From Kosakonia sp. H02 (lineage in GTDB: Bacteria > Pseudomonadota > Gammaproteobacteria > Enterobacterales > Enterobacteriaceae): a stretch of DNA of 64,000 nucleotides. The translations under genes were made by a program, and so were the position numbers. The DNA lies in assembly GCA_030704225.1 (NCBI GenBank), contig CP131915.1:2852001-2916000 (forward strand), written 5' to 3'. The notes under the pieces are model-generated. The model saw only the letters and a program-made list of their open reading frames with translations. It ran no database searches and had not been told where the DNA came from. The stretch's first letter is position 1; every line of letters starts with the position of its first letter. Positions 42,373 to 52,479 of this stretch are shown here, piece by piece.

Positions 42373-45300
42373 TTACTGCGCCTGCACGCGCAACTCTGCC
42401 GCGCTACGACTACGGTGACCCAACAGCGCTTTTACATCGCTGGACTTCGGCTTAACCAGGGCGAACTTCGCGGAGAACGCCGGCCAGTTCGCCAGCATCT
42501 CTTCGCCGCGCTGCGAACCGGTATGCTGCACATGCTCGGTGATTAAACCGCGCAGATGCTCTTCGTGGATGGCGAGGTCATCGACGCTCAGCACTTCCAC
42601 CAGCTCCGGGTTTACGCGTTTGCGGAACTCGCCGTTTTCATCCAGCACGTAGGCGAAGCCGCCAGTCATCCCTGCGCCAAAGTTAACGCCGGTTTTGCCG
42701 AGGATGCAGACAATGCCGCCGGTCATGTATTCACAGCCGTTGTCACCAATACCTTCAACTACAGTGATAGCACCGGAGTTACGCACGGCGAAACGCTCAC
42801 CCGCGCGGCCAGCGGCATACAAACGACCGCCGGTTGCGCCGTACAGACAGGTGTTGCCGATAATGGTCGCTTCGTGGCTGCGGAAAGCGGAACCCACCGG
42901 CGGGCGAATCGCCAGCAAACCGCCCGCCATGCCTTTACCGACATAGTCGTTGGCATCGCCGGTCAGATACAACTCGACGCCGCCTGCGTTCCACACGCCG
43001 AAGCTCTGGCCTGCGGTGCCGCTGAAGTGCGCTTTAATCGGATCCGACGCCAGACCCTGATCGCCGTGCGTCTGGGCGATATAGCCCGATAGCAGTGCAC
43101 CCACGGAGCGGTCGGTATTGCGGATATCAAACCAGAAAGTTTTGCTCTGCTTCGCATCGACAAACGGTTTCGCCTGTTGCAGCAACTGCGCGTTCAGCAC
43201 GCCATTATCAAACGGCGGGTTATTTTCTGTGCAGTACAGCGCTTTGCCCGCATGCGGCTCTGCCGTTTCCAGCAGTTTCGCCAGATCCAGTTTTTGCTGC
43301 CTGGCGGTAAAGCCTTCCAGCTCTTTGAGCAGGTCGGTGCGGCCAATCAGGTCCACCAGGCGTTTCACGCCCAGTTGCGCCATCAGTTCGCGCGTTTCAC
43401 GGGCGATAAAGTCAAAGTAGTTGGTTACTTTGAACGGCAGGCCGTGATAGTGGTTTTTACGCAGTTTTTCGTCCTGAGTCGCCACACCGGTCGCGCAGTT
43501 GTTCAGGTGACAAATGCGCAGGTATTTACAGCCCAGCGCCACCATCGGGCCAGTGCCGAAGCCAAAGCTTTCCGCACCCAGGATCGCCGCTTTGATGATG
43601 TCCTGGCCGGTTTTCAGACCGCCATCGACCTGCAAACGGATTTTATGACGCAGACCGTTCGCCACCAGCGCCTGCTGGGTTTCCACCAGGCCAAGCTCCC
43701 ACGGACAACCGGCGTATTTCACCGAAGAGAGCGGGCTTGCACCGGTGCCGCCATCGTAACCGGCAATGGTGATCAGGTCGGCATAAGCTTTCGCTACGCC
43801 CGTAGCAATAGTCCCGACGCCCGGTTCAGAAACCAGCTTCACGGAGATCATCGCTTTCGGGTTGACCTGTTTCAGGTCGAAAATCAGCTGCGCCAGATCC
43901 TCGATAGAGTAAATATCGTGGTGCGGCGGCGGGGAAATCAGCGTCACGCCCGGTACGGAATAACGCAGTTTGGCGATGTACGGCGTGACTTTATCACCCG
44001 GTAACTGACCGCCTTCACCCGGTTTTGCACCCTGAGCAACTTTGATCTGAATAACATCGGCGTTCACCAGGTACGCCGGAGTCACGCCGAAGCGACCGGA
44101 AGCGACCTGTTTGATGCGCGACACTTTGTTGGTGCCGTAACGCGCTGGATCTTCGCCGCCTTCGCCGGAGTTCGAGAAACCGCCGAGGCTGTTCATCGCT
44201 TCGGCCAGCGCTTCATGCGCTTCCGGGCTGAGTGCGCCAATTGACATCGCGGCGGTATCGAAGCGTTTAAAAAGCTCGGTTGCCGGTTCAACATCTTTCA
44301 GGTTGACGGCATCGCCGTTCGGCGTAATGGCCAGTAGATCGCGCAGCGTTGCCGCCGGACGTTCGTTCACCAGCTTCGCGTATTGCTGATAGTCGCTGTA
44401 CTCGCCGCTCTGCACTGCTTGTTGCAGCGTACGCACTACGTCCGGGTTGTAAGCGTGATATTCACCGCCGTGGACATATTTCAGCAAACCGCCTTGCTCC
44501 AGCGGTTTGCGCGCCAGCCAGGCACGCCTGGACAGGTTCAGCAGATCTTGCTGGAAGTCCGGGAAGCTTGCGCCACCAATACGGCTGATAACGCCCTGGA
44601 AGCACAGGTCGGCGACATCATCATGCAGGCCAACCGCTTCAAACAGTTTGGAGCAACGGTAAGAGGCGACAGTCGAGATGCCCATTTTGGACATGATCTT
44701 GTATAGCCCTTTGTTGATGCCGTTACGGTAGTTCAGCATTACCGTGCGGTAGTTTTTCTCAATGGCTTTGTTATCCACCAGTTTCGCCAGCGTTTCATAC
44801 GCCAGGTACGGGTAGATAGCCGTCGCGCCAAAGCCCAGCAGCACGGCGAAGTGGTGCGGGTCACGGGCGCTTGCGGTTTCAACAATAATGTTGGCATCGC
44901 AGCGCAGGCTCTTATCGACCAGACGTGTCTGGATTGCGCCCACCGCCATTGGCGCCGGAACCGGCAGACGATTTTTGGCGATATTACGATCCGAAAGCAC
45001 CAGCAGAACCGTACCGTCGCGCACCATCTGTTCGGCTTTGTCACACAGCGCTTTAATGGTCTCTTCCAGCGTGGTCTGCGTCACATCAAACGTGATATCC
45101 AGCGTGTCGGCGCGGTAGTGCTCTTCTTTAATCGTCGTCAGTTGCTTGAAATCAGAGTAAAGCAGGATCGGCGATTTAAAGCTCAGGCGGTGCGCCTGGC
45201 CTTCCGCTTCGCAGAAGACGTTCATTTCACGCCCGATGCTGGTCGCCAGCGACATCACGTGGGCCTCACGCAGCGGATCGATTGGCGGGTTGGTCACCTG

Positions 45301-46833
45301 CGCAAACTGCTGGCGGAAGTAGTCATAAATGATACGCGGCTGGCTGGAGAGCACGGCAAACGGCGTGTCATCGCCCATCGAACCGACCGCTTCCTGGCCG
45401 TTTTCGCCCAGCACGCGGATAACCGAATCCAGCTCTTCGAAGCTGTAGTTAAACTGTTTCTGGTAGCTTGCCAGCAGATCGTCATCCATTTCGCGGATGC
45501 CGACTTCTTCGTCCGGCAAATCTTCAAACGGCACCAGACGGCGGACGTTTCTCTCCATCCACTCTTTATACGGATGGCGGCTTTTCAGATCGTCATCGGT
45601 TTCCGCAGAGTGCAGAATGCGCCCATCACGGGTATCGATAACCATCAGTTCGCCCGGCCCAACGCGGCCTTTTTCAACTACTTCATCCGGCTGATAATCC
45701 CAGATGCCCACTTCGGAAGCGCAGGTGATCAGCTTGTCTTTGGTGATGACATAACGCGCCGGACGCAAACCGTTACGGTCGAGGTTACAGGCGGCGAAGC
45801 GACCATCGGACATCACGATGCCCGCCGGGCCGTCCCACGGCTCCATATGCATGGAGTTAAAGTCGAAGAAGCTGCGTAGATCCGGATCCATCTCCGGGTT
45901 GTTCTGCCAGGCGGGCGGCACCAGCAAACGCATGGCGCGCACGATATCCATCCCGCCGGCCAGCAGCAGTTCCAGCATGTTATCCAGCGAACTGGAGTCA
46001 GATCCGGTTTCGTTGACGAACGGTGCGGCATCCTGCAAATCCGGGATCAGCGGGGTTTTGAATTTATAAGTACGCGCGCGCGCCCACTGACGGTTACCGG
46101 TAATGGTGTTGATTTCACCGTTGTGCGCCAGGTAGCGGAACGGCTGCGCCAGCGGCCAGCGCGGCACGGTATTGGTGGAGAAGCGCTGGTGGAACAGGCA
46201 AATGGCCGATTCCAGACGCAGATCCGCCAGGTCCAGGTAGAAGCGCGGCAGATCCGCCGGCATACAGAGACCTTTATAGATGTTCACCAGATTAGAGAGG
46301 CTACAGACGTAGAACTCTTTATCTTCTTGCAAACGCTTTTCAATGCGGCGACGGGCGATAAACAGACGGCGTTCCATATCGCGCGGACGCCAGCCGGCAG
46401 GGGCGTTAACAAAAATTTGCTCAATACGGGGCAGTGAGGAGAGGGCGATTTCACCGAGCACCCCTTCGTTGGTTGGCACATCGCGCCAGCCGACGATAGA
46501 CAGGGTTTCTTGCTGAAGCTCTTCTTCAACAATACGACGCGAGGCGCTGGCTTTTTCCGGATCCTGGTTCAGGAACAGCATGCCGACGGCGTAATTTTTG
46601 GCTAAGCGCCAGCCGCGCTCTTCGGCAACGATACGGAAAAAGCGGTCAGGCTTTTGCAGCAACAGGCCGCAGCCGTCACCGGTTTTGCCATCGGCGAGGA
46701 TTGCACCACGGTGCTGCATTCGGGCCAGTGCGTGAATAGCGGTACGCACTACCTTGTGGCTAGGTTCGCCTTCTATGTGGGCGATCAGGCCGAAACCACA
46801 GTTATCTCTCTCAAGAGATTTATCGTACAACAT
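42373..46833 (-). CDS. gltB: Glutamate synthase large (alpha) subunit
   Basis: A 1486-residue enzyme. Cys12 (ERDNCGFGLIAH) is the nucleophile of the N-terminal glutaminase domain, exposed after removal of an 11-residue propeptide. Next come the central domain, the FMN-binding synthase barrel (GEGGEDPARYG and GYDGGTGASPLSS), the 3Fe-4S cysteines (CHLNNCATG region) and the C-terminal beta-helix with glycine-rich repeats. Ammonia from glutamine is channelled to 2-oxoglutarate. Length equals the E. coli form. A long upstream region with a CRP-like site and hairpins suggests complex control, as for E. coli gltBDF (Lrp, IHF, CRP). Confidence 0.98.
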   Translation of the reverse strand: MLYDKSLERDNCGFGLIAHIEGEPSHKVVRTAIHALARMQHRGAILADGKTGDGCGLLLQKPDRFFRIVAEERGWRLAKNYAVGMLFLNQDPEKASASRRIVEEELQQETLSIVGWRDVPTNEGVLGEIALSSLPRIEQIFVNAPAGWRPRDMERRLFIARRRIEKRLQEDKEFYVCSLSNLVNIYKGLCMPADLPRFYLDLADLRLESAICLFHQRFSTNTVPRWPLAQPFRYLAHNGEINTITGNRQWARARTYKFKTPLIPDLQDAAPFVNETGSDSSSLDNMLELLLAGGMDIVRAMRLLVPPAWQNNPEMDPDLRSFFDFNSMHMEPWDGPAGIVMSDGRFAACNLDRNGLRPARYVITKDKLITCASEVGIWDYQPDEVVEKGRVGPGELMVIDTRDGRILHSAETDDDLKSRHPYKEWMERNVRRLVPFEDLPDEEVGIREMDDDLLASYQKQFNYSFEELDSVIRVLGENGQEAVGSMGDDTPFAVLSSQPRIIYDYFRQQFAQVTNPPIDPLREAHVMSLATSIGREMNVFCEAEGQAHRLSFKSPILLYSDFKQLTTIKEEHYRADTLDITFDVTQTTLEETIKALCDKAEQMVRDGTVLLVLSDRNIAKNRLPVPAPMAVGAIQTRLVDKSLRCDANIIVETASARDPHHFAVLLGFGATAIYPYLAYETLAKLVDNKAIEKNYRTVMLNYRNGINKGLYKIMSKMGISTVASYRCSKLFEAVGLHDDVADLCFQGVISRIGGASFPDFQQDLLNLSRRAWLARKPLEQGGLLKYVHGGEYHAYNPDVVRTLQQAVQSGEYSDYQQYAKLVNERPAATLRDLLAITPNGDAVNLKDVEPATELFKRFDTAAMSIGALSPEAHEALAEAMNSLGGFSNSGEGGEDPARYGTNKVSRIKQVASGRFGVTPAYLVNADVIQIKVAQGAKPGEGGQLPGDKVTPYIAKLRYSVPGVTLISPPPHHDIYSIEDLAQLIFDLKQVNPKAMISVKLVSEPGVGTIATGVAKAYADLITIAGYDGGTGASPLSSVKYAGCPWELGLVETQQALVANGLRHKIRLQVDGGLKTGQDIIKAAILGAESFGFGTGPMVALGCKYLRICHLNNCATGVATQDEKLRKNHYHGLPFKVTNYFDFIARETRELMAQLGVKRLVDLIGRTDLLKELEGFTARQQKLDLAKLLETAEPHAGKALYCTENNPPFDNGVLNAQLLQQAKPFVDAKQSKTFWFDIRNTDRSVGALLSGYIAQTHGDQGLASDPIKAHFSGTAGQSFGVWNAGGVELYLTGDANDYVGKGMAGGLLAIRPPVGSAFRSHEATIIGNTCLYGATGGRLYAAGRAGERFAVRNSGAITVVEGIGDNGCEYMTGGIVCILGKTGVNFGAGMTGGFAYVLDENGEFRKRVNPELVEVLSVDDLAIHEEHLRGLITEHVQHTGSQRGEEMLANWPAFSAKFALVKPKSSDVKALLGHRSRSAAELRVQAQ

Positions 46834-47009
46834 ATCAGTGAACCTCCCCAGGCTCTGCGAGAGCCCTCCTGATCGTTACGCACAGGCGCAAAAAGAGCAT
46901 GGCGACGGGGCAATTGCCTCGCATGTCGCCCTCTTTAATATCCTTTTCGCATCGATTCACAAGTGTTGAGGACTTGCTTAAGAGGGAATCTCAATTACTG
47001 CATAAATAT

Positions 47010-47068
47010 GATGAGCAGACTGCTCATCCAGAAAGCTTCCAGCGGATTCCCAACTTATCGGGAATCCG
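47010..47068. promoter_or_regulatory. Two hairpins upstream of gltB
   Basis: GATGAGCA (47010-47017) with TGCTCATC (47021-47028) and CGGATTCCC (47043-47051) with GGGAATCCG (47060-47068) are perfect inverted repeats in tandem. Read towards gltB they would lie in its leader RNA; neither has a T tract. Leader structure or protein sites are possible. Confidence 0.45.
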
Positions 47069-47191
47069 TACACAGGTCAAATGGCGAGCTTATTTATCCA
47101 AAAATGTGCTAAGTGTTATTTAAATACATGATTTATATGAATGTTTAATGATTTTTACATTCAAGGGAGGCGGCGGAGTGCGACTACAGAG

Positions 47192-47207
47192 TGTGATCTG
47201 TCTCACT
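47192..47207. promoter_or_regulatory. CRP-like site upstream of gltB
   Basis: TGTGA-TCTGTC-TCACT at 47192-47207 matches the CRP consensus TGTGA-N6-TCACA at nine of ten conserved bases. CRP is a known regulator of E. coli gltBDF. Confidence 0.6.
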
Positions 47208-47502
47208 ATGTAAAAGCGCTGTTTCTGATGTTCTATTCTGAGTGCTGAATCAATGGTAGAGGATTATCCTGCTTTAGATGCAGGGGGTGCATAAAGCCAC
47301 TGTTTTTCACTTCCAATACTATTTCTGCAAATTAAGGGCGGAACATAAGCAAAAGTAATCGACCCGGCAGTGAATGAAATTTCGATTATATTGACTGGTT
47401 ATGCATTGGATAAAAGCCTTCCCGAGCGATTGATCCAGGTCATCGCTGATGAAAGCTAAAAGTGGCAGGCTACGCCCTTTGATTTGGGCGGCCTTTCAGA
47501 TT

Positions 47503-48429
47503 ATGCAGTTACAAAAATTAGTCAATATGTTTGGTGGGGATCTGGCCCGCCGCTATGGCGAAAAAGTACATAAATTGACACTGCATGGCGGGTTTAGCTG
47601 CCCAAATCGTGATGGCACGATTGGCCGCGGCGGCTGTACCTTTTGCAATGTCGCCTCCTTTGCCGATGAGGCGCAGCAGCACCAATCTATTGCCGCACAA
47701 CTTGCTCACCAGGCGCAGCTCGTCAACCGCGCCCGTCGTTATCTCGCCTATTTTCAGGCCTATACCAGCACCTGGGCAGAAGTGCAGGTGCTGCGCTCCA
47801 TGTACCAGCAAGCAGTAAGCCAGGCCAGCATTGTAGGATTGTGCGTGGGTACGCGCCCGGATTGCGTGCCGCCAGCGGTGCTCGATTTACTGTGCGAATA
47901 CCATCAGCAGGGCTATGAAGTCTGGCTTGAACTGGGCTTGCAAACGGCGTGCGATAAAACGCTGCATCGCATTAACCGCGGGCACGATTTCGCCTGTTAT
48001 CAGAAAACGACACGGCTGGCGCGTGAACGCGGCTTGAAAGTCTGTACGCATCTGATTGTGGGGCTGCCCGGCGAAGGCCAGCAGGACGGACTGGAGACGA
48101 TTGCGCGCGTGGTCGACACGGGTGTTGACGGCATCAAACTGCATCCGCTGCATATTGTTAAAGGCAGCATTATGGCGAAAGCGTGGGAAGCGGGCAGGCT
48201 GAACGGTATCGGTCTTGAAGAATATACCGTCATTGCCGGGGAGATGATCCGCCATACGCCGCCAGAGGTGATTTATCACCGGGTTTCCGCCAGCGCTCGC
48301 CGCCCGACGCTGCTGGCTCCGCTGTGGTGTGAAAACCGCTGGACCGGCATGGTCGAGCTGGACAGGTATTTAACCGTGCAGGGCGGGCAGGGTTCTGCGC
48401 TGGGTCACTGCTGGAAAATACCTACCTGA
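47503..48429 (+). CDS. yhcC: YhcC, radical SAM protein
   Basis: A 308-residue radical SAM protein of the Elp3/MiaB-like group, matching E. coli YhcC almost residue for residue. Cys33, Cys45 and Cys48 (FSCPNRDG and GGCTFC) hold the 4Fe-4S cluster. Its reaction is not known. The start at MQLQKLVNMF (47503) follows the E. coli protein; the frame is open upstream. It is divergent from gltB and 99 bases ahead of arcB. Confidence 0.95.
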   Translation: MQLQKLVNMFGGDLARRYGEKVHKLTLHGGFSCPNRDGTIGRGGCTFCNVASFADEAQQHQSIAAQLAHQAQLVNRARRYLAYFQAYTSTWAEVQVLRSMYQQAVSQASIVGLCVGTRPDCVPPAVLDLLCEYHQQGYEVWLELGLQTACDKTLHRINRGHDFACYQKTTRLARERGLKVCTHLIVGLPGEGQQDGLETIARVVDTGVDGIKLHPLHIVKGSIMAKAWEAGRLNGIGLEEYTVIAGEMIRHTPPEVIYHRVSASARRPTLLAPLWCENRWTGMVELDRYLTVQGGQGSALGHCWKIPT

Positions 48430-48528
48430 TTGCACAGTAATGCAGAATTGTCGCAGCATTTTTCGCACAAGCTTCAACGCCTTGCCCAGAATTGAGTATT
48501 ATTGACGGAATTGTTCGAGGAAATCTCT

Positions 48529-50868
48529 ATGAAGCAAATCCGTTTACTGGCGCAATATTACGTCGATTTAATGATGAAGCTCGGTCTGGTCCGCTTTTCG
48601 ATGCTGTTGGCGTTGGCGCTGGTAGTGTTGGCTATCGTGGTGCAAATGGCCGTCACCATGGTGTTGCAAGGGCAGGTTGAAAGCATCGATGTTATTCGCT
48701 CTATCTTTTTTGGTCTGCTGATTACCCCCTGGGCGGTCTATTTTTTATCGGTGGTGGTCGAGCAGCTTGAGGAGTCGCGCCAGCGTTTATCGCGGCTGGT
48801 TGAAAAGCTCGAAGAGATGCGCGAGCGCGATCTGAAGCTGAATGTGCAGCTAAAAGACAATATTGCGCAGCTTAATCAGGAAATCAGCGATCGCGAGAAG
48901 GCCGAAGCCGAGCGCCAGTCTACCTTTGAACGGTTGAAAATAGAGATGCAGGAGCGCGAGCAGACGCAAATCCAGCTCGAACAACAATCCTCCTTCCTGC
49001 GTTCATTCCTCGATGCTTCCCCGGATTTGGTCTTTTATCGCAATGAAGACAAAGAGTTTTCCGGCTGCAACCGGGCGATGGAGCTGCTGACCGGCAAAAG
49101 CGAGAAGCAGCTTATTAACCTGAAACCGCAGGATGTTTATGCGCCAGAGGCGGCACGGAAAGTTATCGAAACCGATGAGAAAGTCTTTCGCCATAACGTA
49201 TCGCTGACTTACGAGCAGTGGCTGGATTACCCGGACGGGCGCAAAGCCTGCTTTGAAATCCGCAAAGTGCCCTATTATGACCGCGTAGGTAAACGCCACG
49301 GGCTGATGGGCTTTGGCCGCGATATTACCGAGCGTAAGCGCTACCAGGATGCGCTGGAGCGCGCCAGCCGGGACAAGACCACCTTTATCTCTACCATCAG
49401 CCACGAGCTGCGTACGCCGCTTAATGGCATCGTTGGCTTAAGCCGCATTCTGCTTGATACCGAACTGACGCAAGAACAAGAGAAATACCTCAAAACTATC
49501 CATGTCTCTGCCGTGACGCTGGGCAATATCTTCAACGATATTATTGACATGGATAAGATGGAGCGGCGCAAAGTGCAACTGGATAACCAGCCGCTCGACT
49601 TCACCAGCTTCCTGGCGGATCTGGAAAACCTTTCAGGTTTGCAGGCGCATCAAAAAGGGCTGCGTTTCGAGCTGGAACCGACCATCCCACTGCCGCACCA
49701 GGTTATTACCGACGGTACGCGTCTGCGGCAAATCCTGTGGAATCTTATCAGCAACGCCGTCAAGTTTACCCCCGAAGGCGGGCAGGTCACGGTGCGTGTT
49801 CGCTACGATGAAGGAGACATGCTGCATTTTGACGTGCAGGACTCCGGCATCGGTATTCCGCGCGACGAGCAGGACAAAATCTTCGCCATGTATTACCAGG
49901 TCAAAGACAGTCACGGCGGTAAACCGGCGACCGGAACCGGCATCGGCCTTGCGGTGTCGCGTCGGCTGGCAAAAAATATGGGCGGCGATATCACTGTCAG
50001 TAGCCAGCCAGGTAATGGCTCCCTCTTTACGCTGACTGTGCATGCCCCGGCGGTAGCAGAAGAAGTGGATGATGCGTTTAAAGAGGACGATATGCCGTTA
50101 CCGGCACTGCATGTGCTGCTGGTCGAAGATATCGAACTGAACGTGATTGTGGCCCGCTCGGTGCTGGAAAAACTCGGCAGCAGCGTGGATGTGGCCATGA
50201 CCGGTACTGCCGCGCTGGAGATGTTTACCCCCGGCGAATACGACCTTGTGCTGCTGGATATTCAGTTGCCGGACATGACCGGGCTGGATATCTCCCGGGC
50301 GCTAACCAGCCGTTACGCCCGCGAAGATCTGCCGCCGCTGGTGGCGCTGACCGCCAACGTGCTGAAAGATAAGCAGGAGTATCTTGATGCTGGCATGGAT
50401 GATGTCTTAAGCAAACCGCTGGCAGTCCCGGCGTTAACTGCCATGATTAAGAAGTTTTGGGATGCCAGTAACGACGAGGAGGAGCACGTGGCAACAGTCG
50501 ATAACGATAAGACGAACGCACTGCTGGATACCGCCATGCTTGAGCAGTATATCGAGCTGGTTGGGCCGAAGTTAATTACCGATGGGCTGGATGTTTTCGA
50601 GAAAATGATGCCGGGTTATTTGGCCGTGCTGGAGTCGAATCTGACGGCACGCGACCAGAAAGGGATCGTTGAAGAAGGCCATAAGATCAAAGGCGCTGCG
50701 GGTTCGGTGGGCTTGCGTCATTTACAACAGTTGGGGCAGCAGATCCAGTCGCCCGATCTTCCCGCCTGGTGGGACAATGTTGGCGAATGGGTAGAGGAAA
50801 TGAAGCAGGAGTGGCGCAACGATGTCGCTATTCTGAAAGCCTGGGTGGCTGACGCTGCAAAAAAATGA
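48529..50868 (+). CDS. arcB: Hybrid sensor kinase ArcB
   Basis: A 779-residue inner-membrane sensor that phosphorylates ArcA under low oxygen. Two membrane helices (about 22-45 and 57-77) are followed by a coiled coil, a PAS domain with the redox cysteines Cys180 and Cys241, the kinase core with His292 (ISHELRTPLNG), a receiver domain with Asp577 (LVLLDIQLPDM) and an HPt domain with His718 (GHKIKGAAGS). Numbering is the same as E. coli up to His292, then one residue longer. GAGG precedes the ATG at 48529. The ArcZ RNA gene overlaps its stop codon on the other strand. Confidence 0.98.
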   Translation: MKQIRLLAQYYVDLMMKLGLVRFSMLLALALVVLAIVVQMAVTMVLQGQVESIDVIRSIFFGLLITPWAVYFLSVVVEQLEESRQRLSRLVEKLEEMRERDLKLNVQLKDNIAQLNQEISDREKAEAERQSTFERLKIEMQEREQTQIQLEQQSSFLRSFLDASPDLVFYRNEDKEFSGCNRAMELLTGKSEKQLINLKPQDVYAPEAARKVIETDEKVFRHNVSLTYEQWLDYPDGRKACFEIRKVPYYDRVGKRHGLMGFGRDITERKRYQDALERASRDKTTFISTISHELRTPLNGIVGLSRILLDTELTQEQEKYLKTIHVSAVTLGNIFNDIIDMDKMERRKVQLDNQPLDFTSFLADLENLSGLQAHQKGLRFELEPTIPLPHQVITDGTRLRQILWNLISNAVKFTPEGGQVTVRVRYDEGDMLHFDVQDSGIGIPRDEQDKIFAMYYQVKDSHGGKPATGTGIGLAVSRRLAKNMGGDITVSSQPGNGSLFTLTVHAPAVAEEVDDAFKEDDMPLPALHVLLVEDIELNVIVARSVLEKLGSSVDVAMTGTAALEMFTPGEYDLVLLDIQLPDMTGLDISRALTSRYAREDLPPLVALTANVLKDKQEYLDAGMDDVLSKPLAVPALTAMIKKFWDASNDEEEHVATVDNDKTNALLDTAMLEQYIELVGPKLITDGLDVFEKMMPGYLAVLESNLTARDQKGIVEEGHKIKGAAGSVGLRHLQQLGQQIQSPDLPAWWDNVGEWVEEMKQEWRNDVAILKAWVADAAKK

Positions 50869-50983
50869 CCCCGGATTAACCGGGGTGCGCGAATACTGCG
50901 CCAACACCAGGGAAACCGTGGCTGCGCCGTAATTTTTGGTTTTTTTACAAGGGCGCAGACTAGAAAAATTCGACTGCACGCAC
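50859..50983 (-). ncRNA. arcZ: ArcZ Hfq-dependent small RNA
   Basis: The minus strand reproduces the 3' part of E. coli ArcZ, as I recall it: TTTCCCTGGTGTTGGCGCAG, then a TATTCGCGCACCCCGG run and the terminator stem CCCCGG/CCGGGG (50885-50869) followed by seven T residues (50865-50859). The 5' part is diverged but keeps GTGCG near 50983, GCCCTTGTAA and TTACGGCGCAGCC. Position between arcB and elbB is also conserved. ArcZ activates rpoS translation and represses flhDC and arcB; its seed lies in the conserved 3' segment. The terminator overlaps the arcB stop. The 5' end is placed by alignment, with TATCTT upstream as a -10 box. Confidence 0.9.
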
Positions 50984-51097
50984 ATAAGATAGCAAATCTT
51001 AAATGATTTGTTACATCAATCAGTGAAATGTGTGAAGCAAGGCTCCCTTATCAAAATTTTTAATTGTCATCAGCAACTTGCATAAAGGGTTTTTCGC

Positions 51098-51751
51098 ATG
51101 AAAAAAATCGGCGTTGTTCTCAGTGGCGCAGGTGTTTATGACGGTTCAGAGATCCACGAAGCAGTGATCACGCTGCTGGCGATCGCGCGCAATGGTGCAG
51201 AAGCCGTCTGTTTCGCTCCCGATAAATGGCAAAGCGACGTGGTCAATCATCTGACGGGCGAAACCATGACCGAAAGCCGCAATGTGCTGATTGAAGCCGC
51301 GCGTATCGCCCGCGGAAAGATACAACCGCTGGCCCTGGCATCGGCACAGGATCTGGATGCGTTGATTGTGCCCGGCGGTTTTGGCGCGGCGAAAAACCTG
51401 AGTAATTTCGCAAGCCAGGGCAGCGAATGCGTGGTCAACGAGGCCTTAAGAAACCTGGTGGAGCAGATGCACGAGGCCGGTAAACCGCTGGGGTTTATGT
51501 GTATTGCGCCGGCGATGCTACCGAAGATTTTCGACTTCCCGCTGCGCTTAACCATCGGCACGGATGTCGACACCGCTGAAGTGCTGGAAGAGATGGGGGC
51601 GGAACATGTGCCGTGCCCGGTGGACGATATTGTTATCGATGAAGAGAACAAAGTGGTGACCACTCCAGCTTATATGCTGGCTGAGGACATTGCTCAGGCG
51701 GCTGTGGGAATCGAAAAGCTGGTGGCGCGCGTGCTGGTGCTGAGCGAATGA
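51098..51751 (+). CDS. elbB: ElbB (glyoxalase III/DJ-1-like amidotransferase fold)
   Basis: A 217-residue protein of the DJ-1/PfpI superfamily, the same length as E. coli ElbB. Cys135 in GFMCIAPAM is at the nucleophile elbow, and VPGGFGAAKNLSNFA (91-105) forms the usual loop. E. coli ElbB has weak glyoxalase activity and was linked to isoprenoid production; its main role is open. It is coupled to mtgA by a 4-base overlap. Confidence 0.95.
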   Translation: MKKIGVVLSGAGVYDGSEIHEAVITLLAIARNGAEAVCFAPDKWQSDVVNHLTGETMTESRNVLIEAARIARGKIQPLALASAQDLDALIVPGGFGAAKNLSNFASQGSECVVNEALRNLVEQMHEAGKPLGFMCIAPAMLPKIFDFPLRLTIGTDVDTAEVLEEMGAEHVPCPVDDIVIDEENKVVTTPAYMLAEDIAQAAVGIEKLVARVLVLSE

Positions 51752-52479
51752 AGAAGGGGTTTCGCGGTACATTGAAAGTCACGCTTAAACGTCTTCTCCT
51801 GCGGGTTTTACTGGTTCTGGCTATCTTTTGGGGCGGCGGGATTGTGCTGTTTAGCTTCCTGCCTGTACCGTTTTCTGCGGTGATGGTGGAGCGCCAACTG
51901 GGGGCCTGGCTGAGCGGTGATTTCGGTTATGTCGCGCACTCTGATTGGGTGGGGATGGACGATATTTCCCCGTGGATGGCGCTGGCGGTGGTGGCCGCAG
52001 AAGATCAGCGTTTCCCCGATCATTGGGGGTTAGATATTGAAGCTATCCAGAAAGCACTTTCCCATAACGAACGTCATGAGAATCGCATTCGCGGCGCATC
52101 AACTCTTTCCCAGCAGACGGTCAAAAACCTGTTCCTGTGGGACGGAAAAAGCTGGCTACGCAAAGGGCTGGAAGCCGGGCTGACGCTGGGGATGGAAACG
52201 GTGTGGACGAAGCGGCGTATCCTGACGGTTTATCTTAATATCGCCGAATTTGGTGACGGGGTATTTGGTGTCGAAGAGGCGTCTCAGCGCTATTTCCATA
52301 AGCCCGCAAGCCGGTTGACGATGGCGGAAGCCGCGCTGCTGGCGGCGGTGTTGCCAAACCCGATACGTTATCAGGCGGCGGCGCCATCGGGCTATGTGCG
52401 CAGCCGCCAGGCGTGGATCATGCGCCAGATGCGCCAGCTAGGCGGGGAAACGTTTTTGCAGCGTCACAAGCTGCATTAA
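51748..52479 (+). CDS. mtgA: Monofunctional peptidoglycan transglycosylase MtgA
   Basis: A 243-residue GT51 enzyme with one N-terminal membrane helix (about 15-37). The catalytic Glu is in VAAEDQRFPDHWG (about 88-100), with RGASTLSQQTVKNLFLW and RILTVYLNIAEFGDG as the further conserved motifs. It polymerises lipid II into glycan strands in the periplasm. ATGA overlap with elbB. Its stop directly abuts the stop of the convergent npr gene, with no base between. Confidence 0.97.
   Translation: MKKGFRGTLKVTLKRLLLRVLLVLAIFWGGGIVLFSFLPVPFSAVMVERQLGAWLSGDFGYVAHSDWVGMDDISPWMALAVVAAEDQRFPDHWGLDIEAIQKALSHNERHENRIRGASTLSQQTVKNLFLWDGKSWLRKGLEAGLTLGMETVWTKRRILTVYLNIAEFGDGVFGVEEASQRYFHKPASRLTMAEAALLAAVLPNPIRYQAAAPSGYVRSRQAWIMRQMRQLGGETFLQRHKLH

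Larger units (their letters stand above)
46834..47502. promoter_or_regulatory. Long gltB-yhcC divergent control region
   Basis: These 669 bases separate the divergent gltB and yhcC genes. E. coli gltB has an extended upstream region bound by Lrp, IHF and CRP. Here AT-rich tracts (about 47095-47160), a CRP-like site and two strong hairpins (listed separately) are visible. No ORF in it looks like a real gene and no known small RNA was recognised. Confidence 0.7.
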
